64,000 nt of DNA from Nematostella vectensis (Eukaryota > Cnidaria > Anthozoa > Actiniaria > Edwardsiidae): assembly GCF_932526225.1 (NCBI RefSeq), contig NC_064041.1:13727951-13791950 (forward strand), in the 5' to 3' direction. Under the pieces are notes generated by a model. It made no database searches and had not been told where the DNA came from. It was given only the letters and a program-made list of their open reading frames with translations. The position numbers and the translations under genes are program-made. Positions 38,201-49,700 of the stretch are shown here, piece after piece; within the stretch, counting starts at the first letter, position 1, and each line of letters opens with the position of its first letter.

Positions 38201-41200
38201 CATGGAGCAAGGTAATACCCCCCCTGGTCCTGTACACATAAGGACATGGAGCAAGGTAATACCCCCCTGGTCCTGTACACATAAGGACATGGAGCAAGGT
38301 AATACCCCCTGGTCCTGTACACATAAGGACATGGAGCAAGGTAATACCCCCTGGTCTTGGACACATAAGGACATGGAGCAAGGTAATACCCCCCCTGGTC
38401 CTGTACACATAAGGACATGGAGCAAGGTAATACCCCCCCTGGTCCTGTACACATAAGGACATGGAGCAAGGTAATACTACCCCTGGACCTGTACACATAA
38501 GGACATGGAGCAAGGTAATACCCCCTGGTCCTGTACACATAAGAACATGGAGCAAGGTAATACCCCCCCTGGTCCTGTACACATAAGGACATGGAGCAAG
38601 GTAATACCCCCCCTGGTCCTGTACACATAAGGACATGGAGCAAGGTAATACTCCCCTGGTCCCGTACACATAAGGACATGGAGCAAGGTAATACCCCCTG
38701 GTCTTGGACACATAAGGACATGGAGCAAGGTAATACCCCCTGGTCCTGTACACATAAGGACATGGAGCAAGGTAATACCCCCTGGTCTTGGACACATAAG
38801 GACATGGAGCAAGGTAATACCCCCCCTGGTCCTGTACACATAAGGACATGGAGCAAGGTAATACCCCTTGGTCCTGTACACATAAGGACATGGAGCAAGG
38901 TAATACCCCTTGGTCTTGGACACATAAGGACATGGAGCAAGGTAATACCCCTTGGTCTTGGACACATAAGGACATGGAGCAAGGTAATACCCCTTGGTCT
39001 TGGACACATAAGGACATGGAGCAAGGTAATACCCCCTGGTCTTGGACACATAAGGACATGGAGCAAGGTAATACCCCCTGGTCTTGGACACATAAGGACA
39101 TGGAGCAAGGTAATACCCCCTGGTCTTGGACACATAAGGACATGGAGCAAGGTAATACCCCCTGGTCTTGGACACATAAGGACATGGAGCAAGGTAATAC
39201 CCCCTGGTCCTGTACACATAAGGACATGGAGCAAGGTAATACCCCCTGGTCTTGGACACATAAGGACATGGAGCAAGGTAATACCCCTTGGTCCTGTACA
39301 CATAAGGACATGGAGCAAGGTAATACCCCCCCTGGTGCTGTACACATAAGAACATGGAGCAAGGTAATACCCCCCCTGGTCCTGTACACATAAGGACATG
39401 GAGCAAGGTAATACCCCCCCTGGTCCTGTACACATAAGAACATGGAGCAAGGTAATACCCCTTGGTCCTGTACACATAAGGACATGGAGCAAGGTAATAC
39501 CCCCCCTGGTCCTGGACACATAAGAACATGGAGCAAGGTAATACCCCCCCTGGTCCCGTACACATAAGGACATGGAGCAAGGTAATACCCCCCTGGTCCC
39601 GTACACATAAGGACATGGAGCAAGGTAATACCCCCCCTGGTCCTGTACACATAAGGACATGGAGCAAGGTAATACCCCCCCTGGTCCTGGACACATAAGA
39701 ACATGGAGCAAGGTAATACCCCCCTGGTCCTGTACACATAAGGACATGGAGCAAGGTAATACCCCCCCTGGTCCTGTACACATAAGGACATGGAGCAAGG
39801 TAATACTACCCCTGGACCTGTCCACATAAGGACAAACGCACATCCACATAAGAACATACTGTAAGTATAAAAAATGCAGATGGCGAATGGAAAATGGAAA
39901 ATGCATGACCAAAAGGAACAATTGATATATATATTTCTTACAAATTCAGGTAAAAATTTGGCTGCATAAATCCTACAGTCATGAATTAACAGTCATTAAT
40001 ATATGTTTTTTTTGCATTGCTAGACCTTTATTCTTACAAATAATTAGCACCTGTTATTCGTAGAACTGTATTCACTATTTTTACTGTCAATGCAAGTGCA
40101 AGCTCAAATATGCCAAGGAGACCTTAGACCACCAGTCATGTGAAAGTAAATTGATGGGACTTGTTTGCTAAGGGAGTGTTCATTAAATACACCGAGGAGG
40201 AGGGAAGATATTGAGGGGGGGGCTCCGAAAATTTTGAACCACCAAAAGGGGGGGCTTCAAAAAAAAAAGGTCCTCTAAGGGAAAAAGAAATAAAATTTTG
40301 GGGTTCTATAAGGGGGGGGGGGGCACGGAAAAAATGTTAACAATGAAAGGGGGGCTCTGAAATTTCAAGGTGTCTTGAGTAAAAATCTTCCCTCCCCCCT
40401 CTGTGTAATTAATGAACAATCCCTAACCTTGGCTCTGAGAGATGCTCCAGCCTTGGACAGGTACTCAAATGCCTGTATTTGATGTTCCTCAACAGCATTG
40501 AACTACACAAAAAACAAACAAACAAAAAAATACAAGTTGAGTGTATTCAATGTACACTCAAAAGAGTAAGAAATAATAGTTTATGATATTTTTTTTGGAG
40601 TGCATAATCAACCATATTAAACATAAATAAGCATGATAGACCATATATCTGAAAATGTTGACGGTCCTATATAAATAAAGATTTCTTGTTCTTATAAGAA
40701 GAACTTAGTATACTTACCATAGGAGTACGCATATCATAATCTAGAACATCCACATCACCGCCAACCTGATACAAATAGTGATAACAAAATTAGAATATAA
40801 GAGATAAAAATTATAATAGAATGAACTGTACTGTAAAAAACATGATTATGTTATGCTGTTCTATAGTTTCTAGCAAAATAATGAAACAATTCTTAAAGTT
40901 ACCTATTTACATAAGTCATTTCTATGAGTTTTTTTGCCAAACAAACAAACTGTTCTCAGTGCAGTACACAATAATTTGTACATTTTTACAGTAAAGCAAG
41001 AGTTGGAATAAACCATATCAATAATGCTGAAAAGGGGTTTACTGTAAGGTTCTCACCATTCTAAGCACTTTAAGTATATCCAAGTATCCCCCAGCGGCCG
41101 CCGCATGTAGTGCTGTTCTGCCTTTCTCAGACTCAACCTGATTATTGGCCTGGCAGCCTTCAACTGTGAACAACAAAACAAATAGTGTCAAGGTGCTCGA

Positions 41201-44200
41201 AATTGGGATAGCTGTGAGCAGCATTGCCAATCAATTCTGATTTTTCTAACATTTTTATTAGGAATCAAAAGCTTGCAGAAGATTAAAAATGTAGAGGAGA
41301 TAAGTAAATTAATAAACATACTCTAAAGCATATGCTACCAATACAGTAACTTTTACAAAGCATGTTATTTTTAGCGAACACAACTGATCTGGAAACAATA
41401 ACACCATGCTTTTCATTTGACTCAAGGACATTAAGAATGCCTTTTACCTAAAAGTGCAATAACTTTTTCCAGATTTCCAGTCTTGGCTGCTTGGAAAAGA
41501 TTTCTGCCTGTGACACGCAATCTTTTGAAGGGCCTGTAAAAATGAAAGGAAAATTTAAAAAAAGGAAAAGAAAAGGAAAAAAATATGTTGTACATGTAGC
41601 ACAAGTTTCATGGGTGATCTGACAAACATAACATCAAATAACTTTTCAACATATATACATTAAATCAACTTAAAAGCCTGCTTATGACAAAAATGGCATA
41701 CAGTATACCTCACTCGCTTGATTTCTTTCAGCATTTGGACAAGCTTATCAGGGTTGGAGAAGAGAGATGTGTCAACAGCTGAAAAAGAGCATGGTTAGCA
41801 ACATGTATGTTTTGTAATAAATATTTATGGTCGAATGTGAGCATAATGCCCATTGAACAAGGCAAGAACAAAGGGGGGTCGGCCCCTATCCCAGGGTAAG
41901 CGCACATGACGGCTGAACAAGGATCACTTGGCTTCTGTGACTTGCTCAACATAGTGTTTTTGACCCACCCAATCCCTTTTCTCCTCCTCATACTATCAGA
42001 CTTGTCTGTATTTATTGGGGTTGGGCCCAGTAAACTAGCTTCAGGAAAAGCAGCATTTTACCTTTCAATTAAATTGAAAGAGAGCAAAACATAAAAAATA
42101 TTATAAATGAATGTGTACAATAATGCTTCAGGTTTCCATTTGAGCACTTACTGTACTCACTTACCAACGGAAAGCTTAGATGCAGTAGGGAAAGCTACTT
42201 GAGAAAAACACCACTTACCCATTAAAAAAAAACACTTTATGCTTCTGCCTTATTTTGTGATTCACGTTTAAACTCAAGCAGGCAGACAAAAATGTAAAAT
42301 TAGGCCATTTGTATAATACAATGCTGTTCTCGTCCCATACCAGGTATAGATGGAGAGGGTGACAAAGGCATGGACTCTGAAGTGGTGGACTCACTACTGC
42401 TACCACTGTCAGTCTGCCTGGTAGATAACATCCCTTTGCTCATCCTGGATACAATGTTTGCAAGAGAAAGACCGACAGTCTCTGGAGACATGATATCATC
42501 AGCTGTTTTTTCCGGAGCTTCACTAAAATACACATAAAAAAAGAGATTAAGTCTCTGGAGATAATATACAGCATTATTTGTGAGGTTTTCCAGGAGCTGC
42601 ACTACACAGAGAAGAAAGAAAAAGGCAGAGTCTAGGATATTATTAGGATCAGAAAGAGTGGAAAAAAGCAAATAGTTACACACAGATTATGAAGTGCTCA
42701 CAATAAGTGTTCAGTGTTATACTTAAGATAAAACTTGATAAATTAGGGTCGGTTAATAGTGTTTACACCTTTCTTGTTATTGAAATAATCAATAATTTTT
42801 TAACTTACACAGGATTTGTTTTGCTATGATCTGCACTCATCTTTGCTCCTGAAACAAATGAAATTTTAATATCAGTAATATAAGTAATATTTAGTATTAT
42901 TAGTTATAATAGTAAAAACAATAATAGTGCTTGTTTACAGCTTAATCCCTGCTTGGGGTGATATGGTACATGAAGAGGTTCTTACTTTGCTTTGGTGATA
43001 GATGAGTTGCAGTATTTTGTTTTGCCTAAAACAGATTGAGATTAGGATAGCACAACAGAATAACAACAACAACAACAAATTCATATGTAAATGATGAAAT
43101 TGTAACTGACAATGATTATTTTTAATAAATGATAACAATGGTGATTATCCTAAGTTTTGGTGATGATGATGGTCATTTGTTATAATTATGAAGATGCAGA
43201 TGATTATTGTTGAATTTGTCAATAATGGGTATATAATGATAACTAAGATAATAATAACTTACATTCAAAGTTTGAGAGGAAGCTACAGTTGTCTGCCTGG
43301 GTTCTTTCTTGATGGCCCTTGGGACATCTGCAATTAGCGAATCTGAAAGGTCACACTTGATCATACAGCCAGAAAAGCCAGTCATTTTATTTTTAGGGAT
43401 GCAGCAATGAAAACCTAAATTTCAGGCTGCTACTTAGGACCAACAGTATGCTCTGGTAGGCTTATGATGTAGGGATTCCAATAGTGGGCAACAGCAATAT
43501 TATACATTGTTTGGAATTATTTTTTTCTTATCTAGGATATCATCAATTTTTTATGCTACCTTTGTTATTGTTTTAGCAATATCCCTGAGAATAGTGATGG
43601 ACTGCAGCCGACTTCAAGACCCTTCTATGAAAGGGATTTTGCTCTACACACTCATCCAGGGGATAACAGTTCCACAGACTTATATCATTAATTATTCTAG
43701 GATAGTAACCATCACCTTTTGTTTGGGTAGAAGCATTTGCTGGTACATCCATTACAATTTCTAACTCATCATCTGAATCAATCACTACTGGTTGTGTCTT
43801 TGTGCCTTCATTGGAGTCTTTCGACGCTAGAATTTTTTGAGCCCTGATATGGGCATGGCATCCACAATTAGTTCTGTGAGCGGCAAGCCGATGTGGTGAG
43901 AACTTTCCTCCTCCAGGCATGGGAATGCAAGCAACAAATCCACCATCACTGATGTTCATTTTTGTTCCAGGGGGGGTACTCAGCAGGGGGGACACTGCTT
44001 GCCGAAACAGGGTGGGGAAGGCAGATAGTGGTTTTGTCACCATCAATAACTGACATTTTTGGTGGCTCATTGGATAATCGGTTGAAAGGAGCTATTCTAA
44101 CAGTCTTTGGTGCTGGTTGCTGGTTTTCAGTGTCTAAAAAGCAAGACATTCTTTTTGGGAGCTTCTGGGATGGATCAAGCATGGAGGGTCCTGCCTGTGT

Positions 44201-44713
44201 GTTCATGTCCTTTGTTAATTGGCCATCAGTTTCAGCTTGGGTTCCAGGTAATGTCACAGCAGAGTTCCCAGATGTCATGTTATGATCTTCACCTTTCTCT
44301 TTGTCTTCGAACAGATGACTTTGAGCTGATGAACCATATAAAGTCCTTGGACCAAACGAAATCTTTCGAGTTTTTAACTTCTGGAAATCAGGGGGGTTTA
44401 CAGATGAAGGATTACTTGATGAAGAAGGCCAAAGACTAGACTCCCCTGAAGTATTGGAGGTTCTAGATAAGGCTAACAAAGGTGGTACAACTGAATTGGT
44501 TGTCTCTTCAGGCTGTTTTCTTTCACTTTCTAGTAATGTAGGGATATTCTGGAGAGGTTTGAGAGAGCTAGTGTAAAAAGAATTGCAACCATGTCCTCTA
44601 TTCCTCCATTCTGCTTCCAAGGCGCTAAGTGGGCGTTGGCTTTTTGAAGAGGTCTGTTGTTGGGGAAGGGCAGGGCAGCTAGCTGGCCGGGGAACTTCAT
44701 CAGACTTCTTCAT
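29290..44713 (-). CDS. EHMT (GLP/G9a) histone H3K9 methyltransferase, 24 exons
   Basis: Histone-lysine methyltransferase that places mono- and dimethyl marks on histone H3 lysine 9; its ankyrin repeats read the same mark. Twenty-four GT-AG exons with consistent phases give about 996 aa (human EHMT2 about 1210); they are listed in three block entries below. Order: Ser/Pro-rich N-terminus (1 to about 455), ankyrin repeats (about 455-705), Cys-rich pre-SET (about 745-845), SET, and post-SET ending at residue 996. Key residues are seen: [11 protein letters not shown] for cofactor and catalysis, FDYGDRFW, and post-[11 protein letters not shown]. Invertebrates usually have one EHMT, so the symbol is given jointly. 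ATG 44713 is the first in-frame ATG of the 5'-most coding exon; its acceptor 'AG' lies upstream (about 44737), so a 5' noncoding exon is expected. Introns hold seven tandem arrays and several transposons. The N-terminal exon has a frame break near 43980-44040 (separate entry). Confidence 0.92.
30145..30600. repeat. 43-bp tandem repeat in EHMT SET intron
   Basis: About ten diverged units with CGATGGCTTGGCGAATRTTT and ACCGAATGTAAGACGATAGT. GATGGCTTG-type starts occur near 30303, 30347, 30390, 30433, 30476, 30518 and 30555. The array fills most of the intron and stops about 20 bp from the donor of the catalytic SET exon (30603-30719). Confidence 0.9.
31700..32026. repeat. Composite microsatellite (ATCATCGTCGCGAT)n + (CATCAC)n + (CAC)n
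   Basis: A roughly 18-bp unit with CACGATATCATCATCGT (31718-31830) grades into pure CATCAC and CAC tracts (31831-32010) and then ATC repeats. It lies in the EHMT intron between the last pre-SET exon and the first SET exon. The apparent reading frames (Gly-Asp or Met-Val runs) are just the repeat. Confidence 0.97.
32385..32615. repeat. ~57-bp array copying the 5' splice site of a pre-SET exon
   Basis: Four copies. The rightmost includes the real 3' end of exon 32563-32649 with its donor (ATATGGTATACACAG, then GTAATG). Further copies of the exon end plus donor lie downstream in the intron, with donor-like junctions at 32505 and 32450; the fourth (about 32392) has lost GT (CATG instead). Spacings are 58, 55 and about 58 bp. 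Use of the second donor would read into an in-frame TGA six codons past the normal junction. Confidence 0.88.
34250..34910. mobile_element. TA-targeting DNA transposon remnant (pogo/Tc1-like ends)
   Basis: CAGTCGACTCTCTCTGAGCG at the left and the inverted CGCTTACGAGAGCTTCAACTG at the right, both flanked by TA. CAGT ends with TA duplications fit the Tc1/mariner/pogo superfamily. It is 661 bp with no transposase frame. Inside, a 75-bp segment with CGTTAACGACCACAATT is tandemly duplicated near the right end. It lies in the EHMT intron between exons 34932-35047 and 34106-34144. Confidence 0.7.
35107..35272. repeat. 19-bp minisatellite (AAAACGTCAAATGTAAGTC)n
   Basis: About nine nearly perfect 19-bp units in an EHMT intron, 60 bp upstream of the acceptor of exon 34932-35047 in transcript orientation. 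Non-coding. Confidence 0.97.
35736..35938. repeat. 51-bp array copying the 5' splice site of an ankyrin exon
   Basis: On the minus strand the real donor of exon 35939-36040 (AAG, then GTATGTCATGGG) starts a 51-bp unit that is repeated downstream. Copies have donor-like junctions (CGATAG, then GTATGTC) at 35888 and 35837, and a last one near 35786. The unit is 17 codons long and ends with TAG in the exon's frame. Shifting to the next donor would therefore put a stop codon at the new exon end. Confidence 0.9.
36050..39830. repeat. ~43-bp minisatellite derived from the EHMT ankyrin exon 3' splice site, ~88 copies
   Basis: On the minus strand each unit reads TGTACAGGACCAGGGGGGTA, then TTACCTTGCTCCATGTCCTT. 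The real exon, just past the end of the array, starts with the same words: TGTCCAG, then GACCAGGGGGGTATGACTTT and GCTCCATG, after which it diverges. The array is thus an amplified copy of the acceptor plus about the first 33 nt of the exon. Units differ in the C/G run (3-11 bases) and in CTGTACAC, CTTGGACAC or CCCGTACAC variants. Long open frames on both strands, up to about 1300 codons, are products of the repeat and are not called as genes. Confidence 0.95.
40171..40424. mobile_element. MITE abutting an EHMT splice donor
   Basis: The left end AGGGAGTGTTCATTAAATAC and right end, read inverted, AGGGATTGTTCATTAATTAC are terminal inverted repeats that continue through GAGGGAAGAT. The interior is G-rich low complexity (GGGGGGGCTCCGAAAATTTT). 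The right terminus begins 3 bp inside the intron after exon 40428-40502, whose donor is the non-canonical-looking GTTAGG. About 254 bp. Confidence 0.8.
41800..44713 (-). other. EHMT exon block: N-terminal region
   Basis: Exons 43716-44713, 43263-43342 (a shorter start at 43327 keeps the same phase), 42986-43025, 42809-42848 and 42341-42522. The long exon encodes a Ser/Thr/Pro-rich, presumably disordered segment ([36 protein letters not shown]). After the frame break comes [20 protein letters not shown] and an acidic tract ([15 protein letters not shown]) that resembles a SUMO-interaction motif; that last reading is my inference. The exon 42341-42522 product ends in a Ser-rich run before the ankyrin block. 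Exon borders here rest on splice consensus and phase only, because this part is poorly conserved. Confidence 0.75.
43975..44050 (-). other. Frame break in EHMT N-terminal exon: 43/46-nt mini-intron or 1-bp indel
   Basis: The upstream frame (open to 43946) and downstream frame (open from 44070) overlap but differ by one base. A GT-AG mini-intron starting GTGACAAAACC and ending GGCAAG or GGCAAGCAG (43 or 46 nt, CT-rich) restores the frame. So would one missing or extra base in either of two C6 runs here (G6 on the plus strand). Both give a continuous protein into [17 protein letters not shown]. Confidence 0.6.
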
Positions 44714-46795
<2,082 letters not shown>

Positions 46796-49700
46796 CTAGT
46801 CTGCTAGATGCTTGTCCCACTCCTCAGCTCGTAGCTGTCTGCGCATGATCTTACCGCTGACCGTTTTTGGAAGATGTTCTACGAACTCGATCTGTTGAAA
46901 GCCACACACAAAAAGTAACGACATGAACATAACGACATAAGAGGAAATTTCTGGCTTCCGTCGTTCAATTAGCTTTTTAATCGGCCAGCGCCTGGCAAAG
47001 AGGTGGCTTTGACTGAAACATTTTTGACAAAACTATTCAATGATTTCGAATAACGAAAAAAGCCAGGCGTTTGAGGAGTTGGAATGTGTCTTCGAGAGTT
47101 CCCAGAGTATTGAAAAAACGCAGAGAAACATTTTATTAGGTATCCTTCAATTCTATAACATGCATCCCACAGTGGTGGGTTTGGGGTGAGCTTTGTTCGC
47201 CAAAGGCAGTGCCGTAGAAGGCTTCGAAATATAGGGGGGGGGGGGGGCTAAAACAGTAACAGTAAGAAAACATCGGGGCAACAGTCACGCCCCTTCTGGT
47301 CATTTCTTTATATACTCTTTAAGTATTGGGGGGGGGGGGGGACGTGCCCCCAGTGTATCCCTATTCCTGTAACAGCCCGAATTTCCATATTACCCTTTTT
47401 AGACAAGGATGTTTAACACCTGACGGGAAGGGCGCGCTTGGTTTTTCGTGGTCAGTTGCTCGATTGCTCCTTTTCCTTACCTTTCTGGGGTATTTGTATG
47501 GCGAGGCAGTATTTTTCACGTACTCTTGCAACTCAGTAATAAGGTCATCATGATTTCCTTCAAACGACGGTGTCAGTATAACAAACGCCTTCACAACCTG
47601 AAAATTAAACAGATCACCTGAAAGGTAAGTTGGCACCCTTATCAGTGATGTACCCTAGGGGCCCCAGCTTAAGGCTGTCCCAAAGATGCTCCAAATTTCC
47701 TAAAAAGATGCTCCAAAAATACCAAAAAGTTGTCAAAAGATGCTTAAAAAATTGCATAAGTTGCCAAAAATTTGCAAAAGTTTGCCAAAAAGATGCTCAA
47801 AAAATGGAATAAGAATTACCTAAAAATTGTCACAAGTGTAAAAATTTGCCAACAAATCTACAAATTTTACAAAACGGCAGAGAGAATGCTGATTTCTATT
47901 TCTCTTCGACATTTTTTTATAATTTATTTTTTTTGATTCGACATTAAACGCAAATACGTAATACTAATATACAATGCAAAACGTATTTAATGATGATGCA
48001 ATACAACAAGGCATCTTGTGAAAACAAAACGATTTGGTTCAGAGTGTAACTCAAAGGCAGGCTTTGCTATCAGTCATGTTGTCGCTTGTTGTCTAATAAT
48101 AAGTTCATTGTCACTCGAGGACTCCGCCATTTTGAATAATCATAGTAATGAACGCTGACCAACATAACTGCCTCTTCGTCAAACAATAGGTTGACCAATG
48201 ACCATTAATAATATTACCAGATTAATAAATCATGTAAGTAGTTAAAAAACGCGAGAGTTCAATAGTTTGATACCAAGAACAAGAAAATAAACAAAAAATG
48301 CACATTTGAGGGGAATATATCCCTAAAAACCCTAAAAAGACAGCAAAAGTGCTCTCATTTACAAAAGATGCCCGGAAAGAGAAAAGTTGCCGCAAATCCT
48401 AAAAGTTGCTCAAAAGTTGCCGAGCATCTTAGGGACAGCCCTACCCCAGCTCATATAGACCATTTAGAGCAAACGAACGCCAGTCGTTTATTGATGTGCT
48501 AGCAAAACGTACTCTATACACTTAGTGGGTGAAAACGCAGAACAAATACTAGTAAGTATTTTCCGAAGAAAGGACAATAAATCCAACATCGAGAACTTGA
48601 ACCTTGGTACGAGGTGACAAACTTCTGACTCACCTCCCCCCTAACGGGGTCAGGACTGCTAACCACAGCAGCCTCGGCGACGGCGGGATGTTCAATTAGC
48701 GCACTCTCGACTTCGAAGGGACCGATACGATAGCTATGGAATAATAGAGATACACTAAAATTGACGTTGTGCTCTAACAATGGTGTAATGACACAAATAG
48801 TTATTTGAGTGAAGGGCAGAAAGAACAGGCACGTCCAAAAGGGAGTATTAGACGTTTTTTGTCTTCATATATGTGGCTTAAAAATAATGAAATATAAGGA
48901 ATTCCATGGAGGTCAAAGATCTACTGCATCAAGGTCGATGATCTACTGCATCAAGGTCAATGATCTACTGCATCAAGGTCGATGATCTACTGCATCAAGG
49001 TCGATGATCTACTGTATCAAGGTAGATGATCTACTGCAGCAAGGTCGATGATCTACTGCATCAAGGTCAATGATCTACTGCATCAAGGTCGATGATCTAC
49101 TGCATCAAGGTCGATGATCTACTGTATCAAGGTAGATGATCTACAGCAGCAAGGTCGATGATCTACTGCATCAAGGTCAATGATCTACTGCATCAAGGTC
49201 ATGATCTACTGCATCAAGGTCAATGATCTACTGCATCAAGGCCAATGATCTATTATATCAAGGTCAATGATCTACTGCATCAAGGTCAATGATCTACTGC
49301 ATCAAGGTCAATGATCTACTGCAAAAAGGTCAATGATCTACTGCATCAAGGTCAATGATATATTATATCAAGGTCATGATCTACTGCAGCAAGGTCGATG
49401 ATCTACTGCATCAAGGTCAATGATCTACTGCATCAAGGTCAATGATCTACTGCATCAAGGTCAATGATCTACTGCATCAAGGTCAATGATCTACTGCATC
49501 AAGGTCAATGATCTACTGTAGCAAGGTCAATGATCTACTGCATCAAGGTCAATGATCTACTGCATCAAGGTCAATGATCTACTGCATCAAGGTCAATGAT
49601 CTATTATATCAAGGTCAATGATCTACTGCATCAAGGTCAATGATCTATTATATCAAGGTCAATGATCTACTGCATCAAGGTCAATGATCTATTATATCAA

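Larger units (their letters stand above)
33925..41778 (-). other. EHMT exon block: ankyrin repeats
   Basis: Exons 41709-41778, 41448-41533, 41057-41163, 40718-40765, 40428-40502, 35939-36040, 35449-35553, 34932-35047, 34106-34144 and 33925-33988. Successive repeats show the ankyrin core: [117 protein letters not shown] and [20 protein letters not shown]. This matches the repeats of human EHMT1/2 in order, including the WTxIMWAAE repeat in the methyl-lysine-binding region. The exon at 35939-36040 is flanked on both sides by minisatellites derived from it. Confidence 0.92.

Noticed and set aside
36025-39921. Minus-strand open frames of about 1298 and 1171 codons and many plus-strand frames (MEQGNTP...) in the minisatellite
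   Set aside because: They are translations of a roughly 43-bp repeat in several frames and on both strands. The array is intronic in EHMT, and its coding look comes from the ankyrin exon it was copied from.
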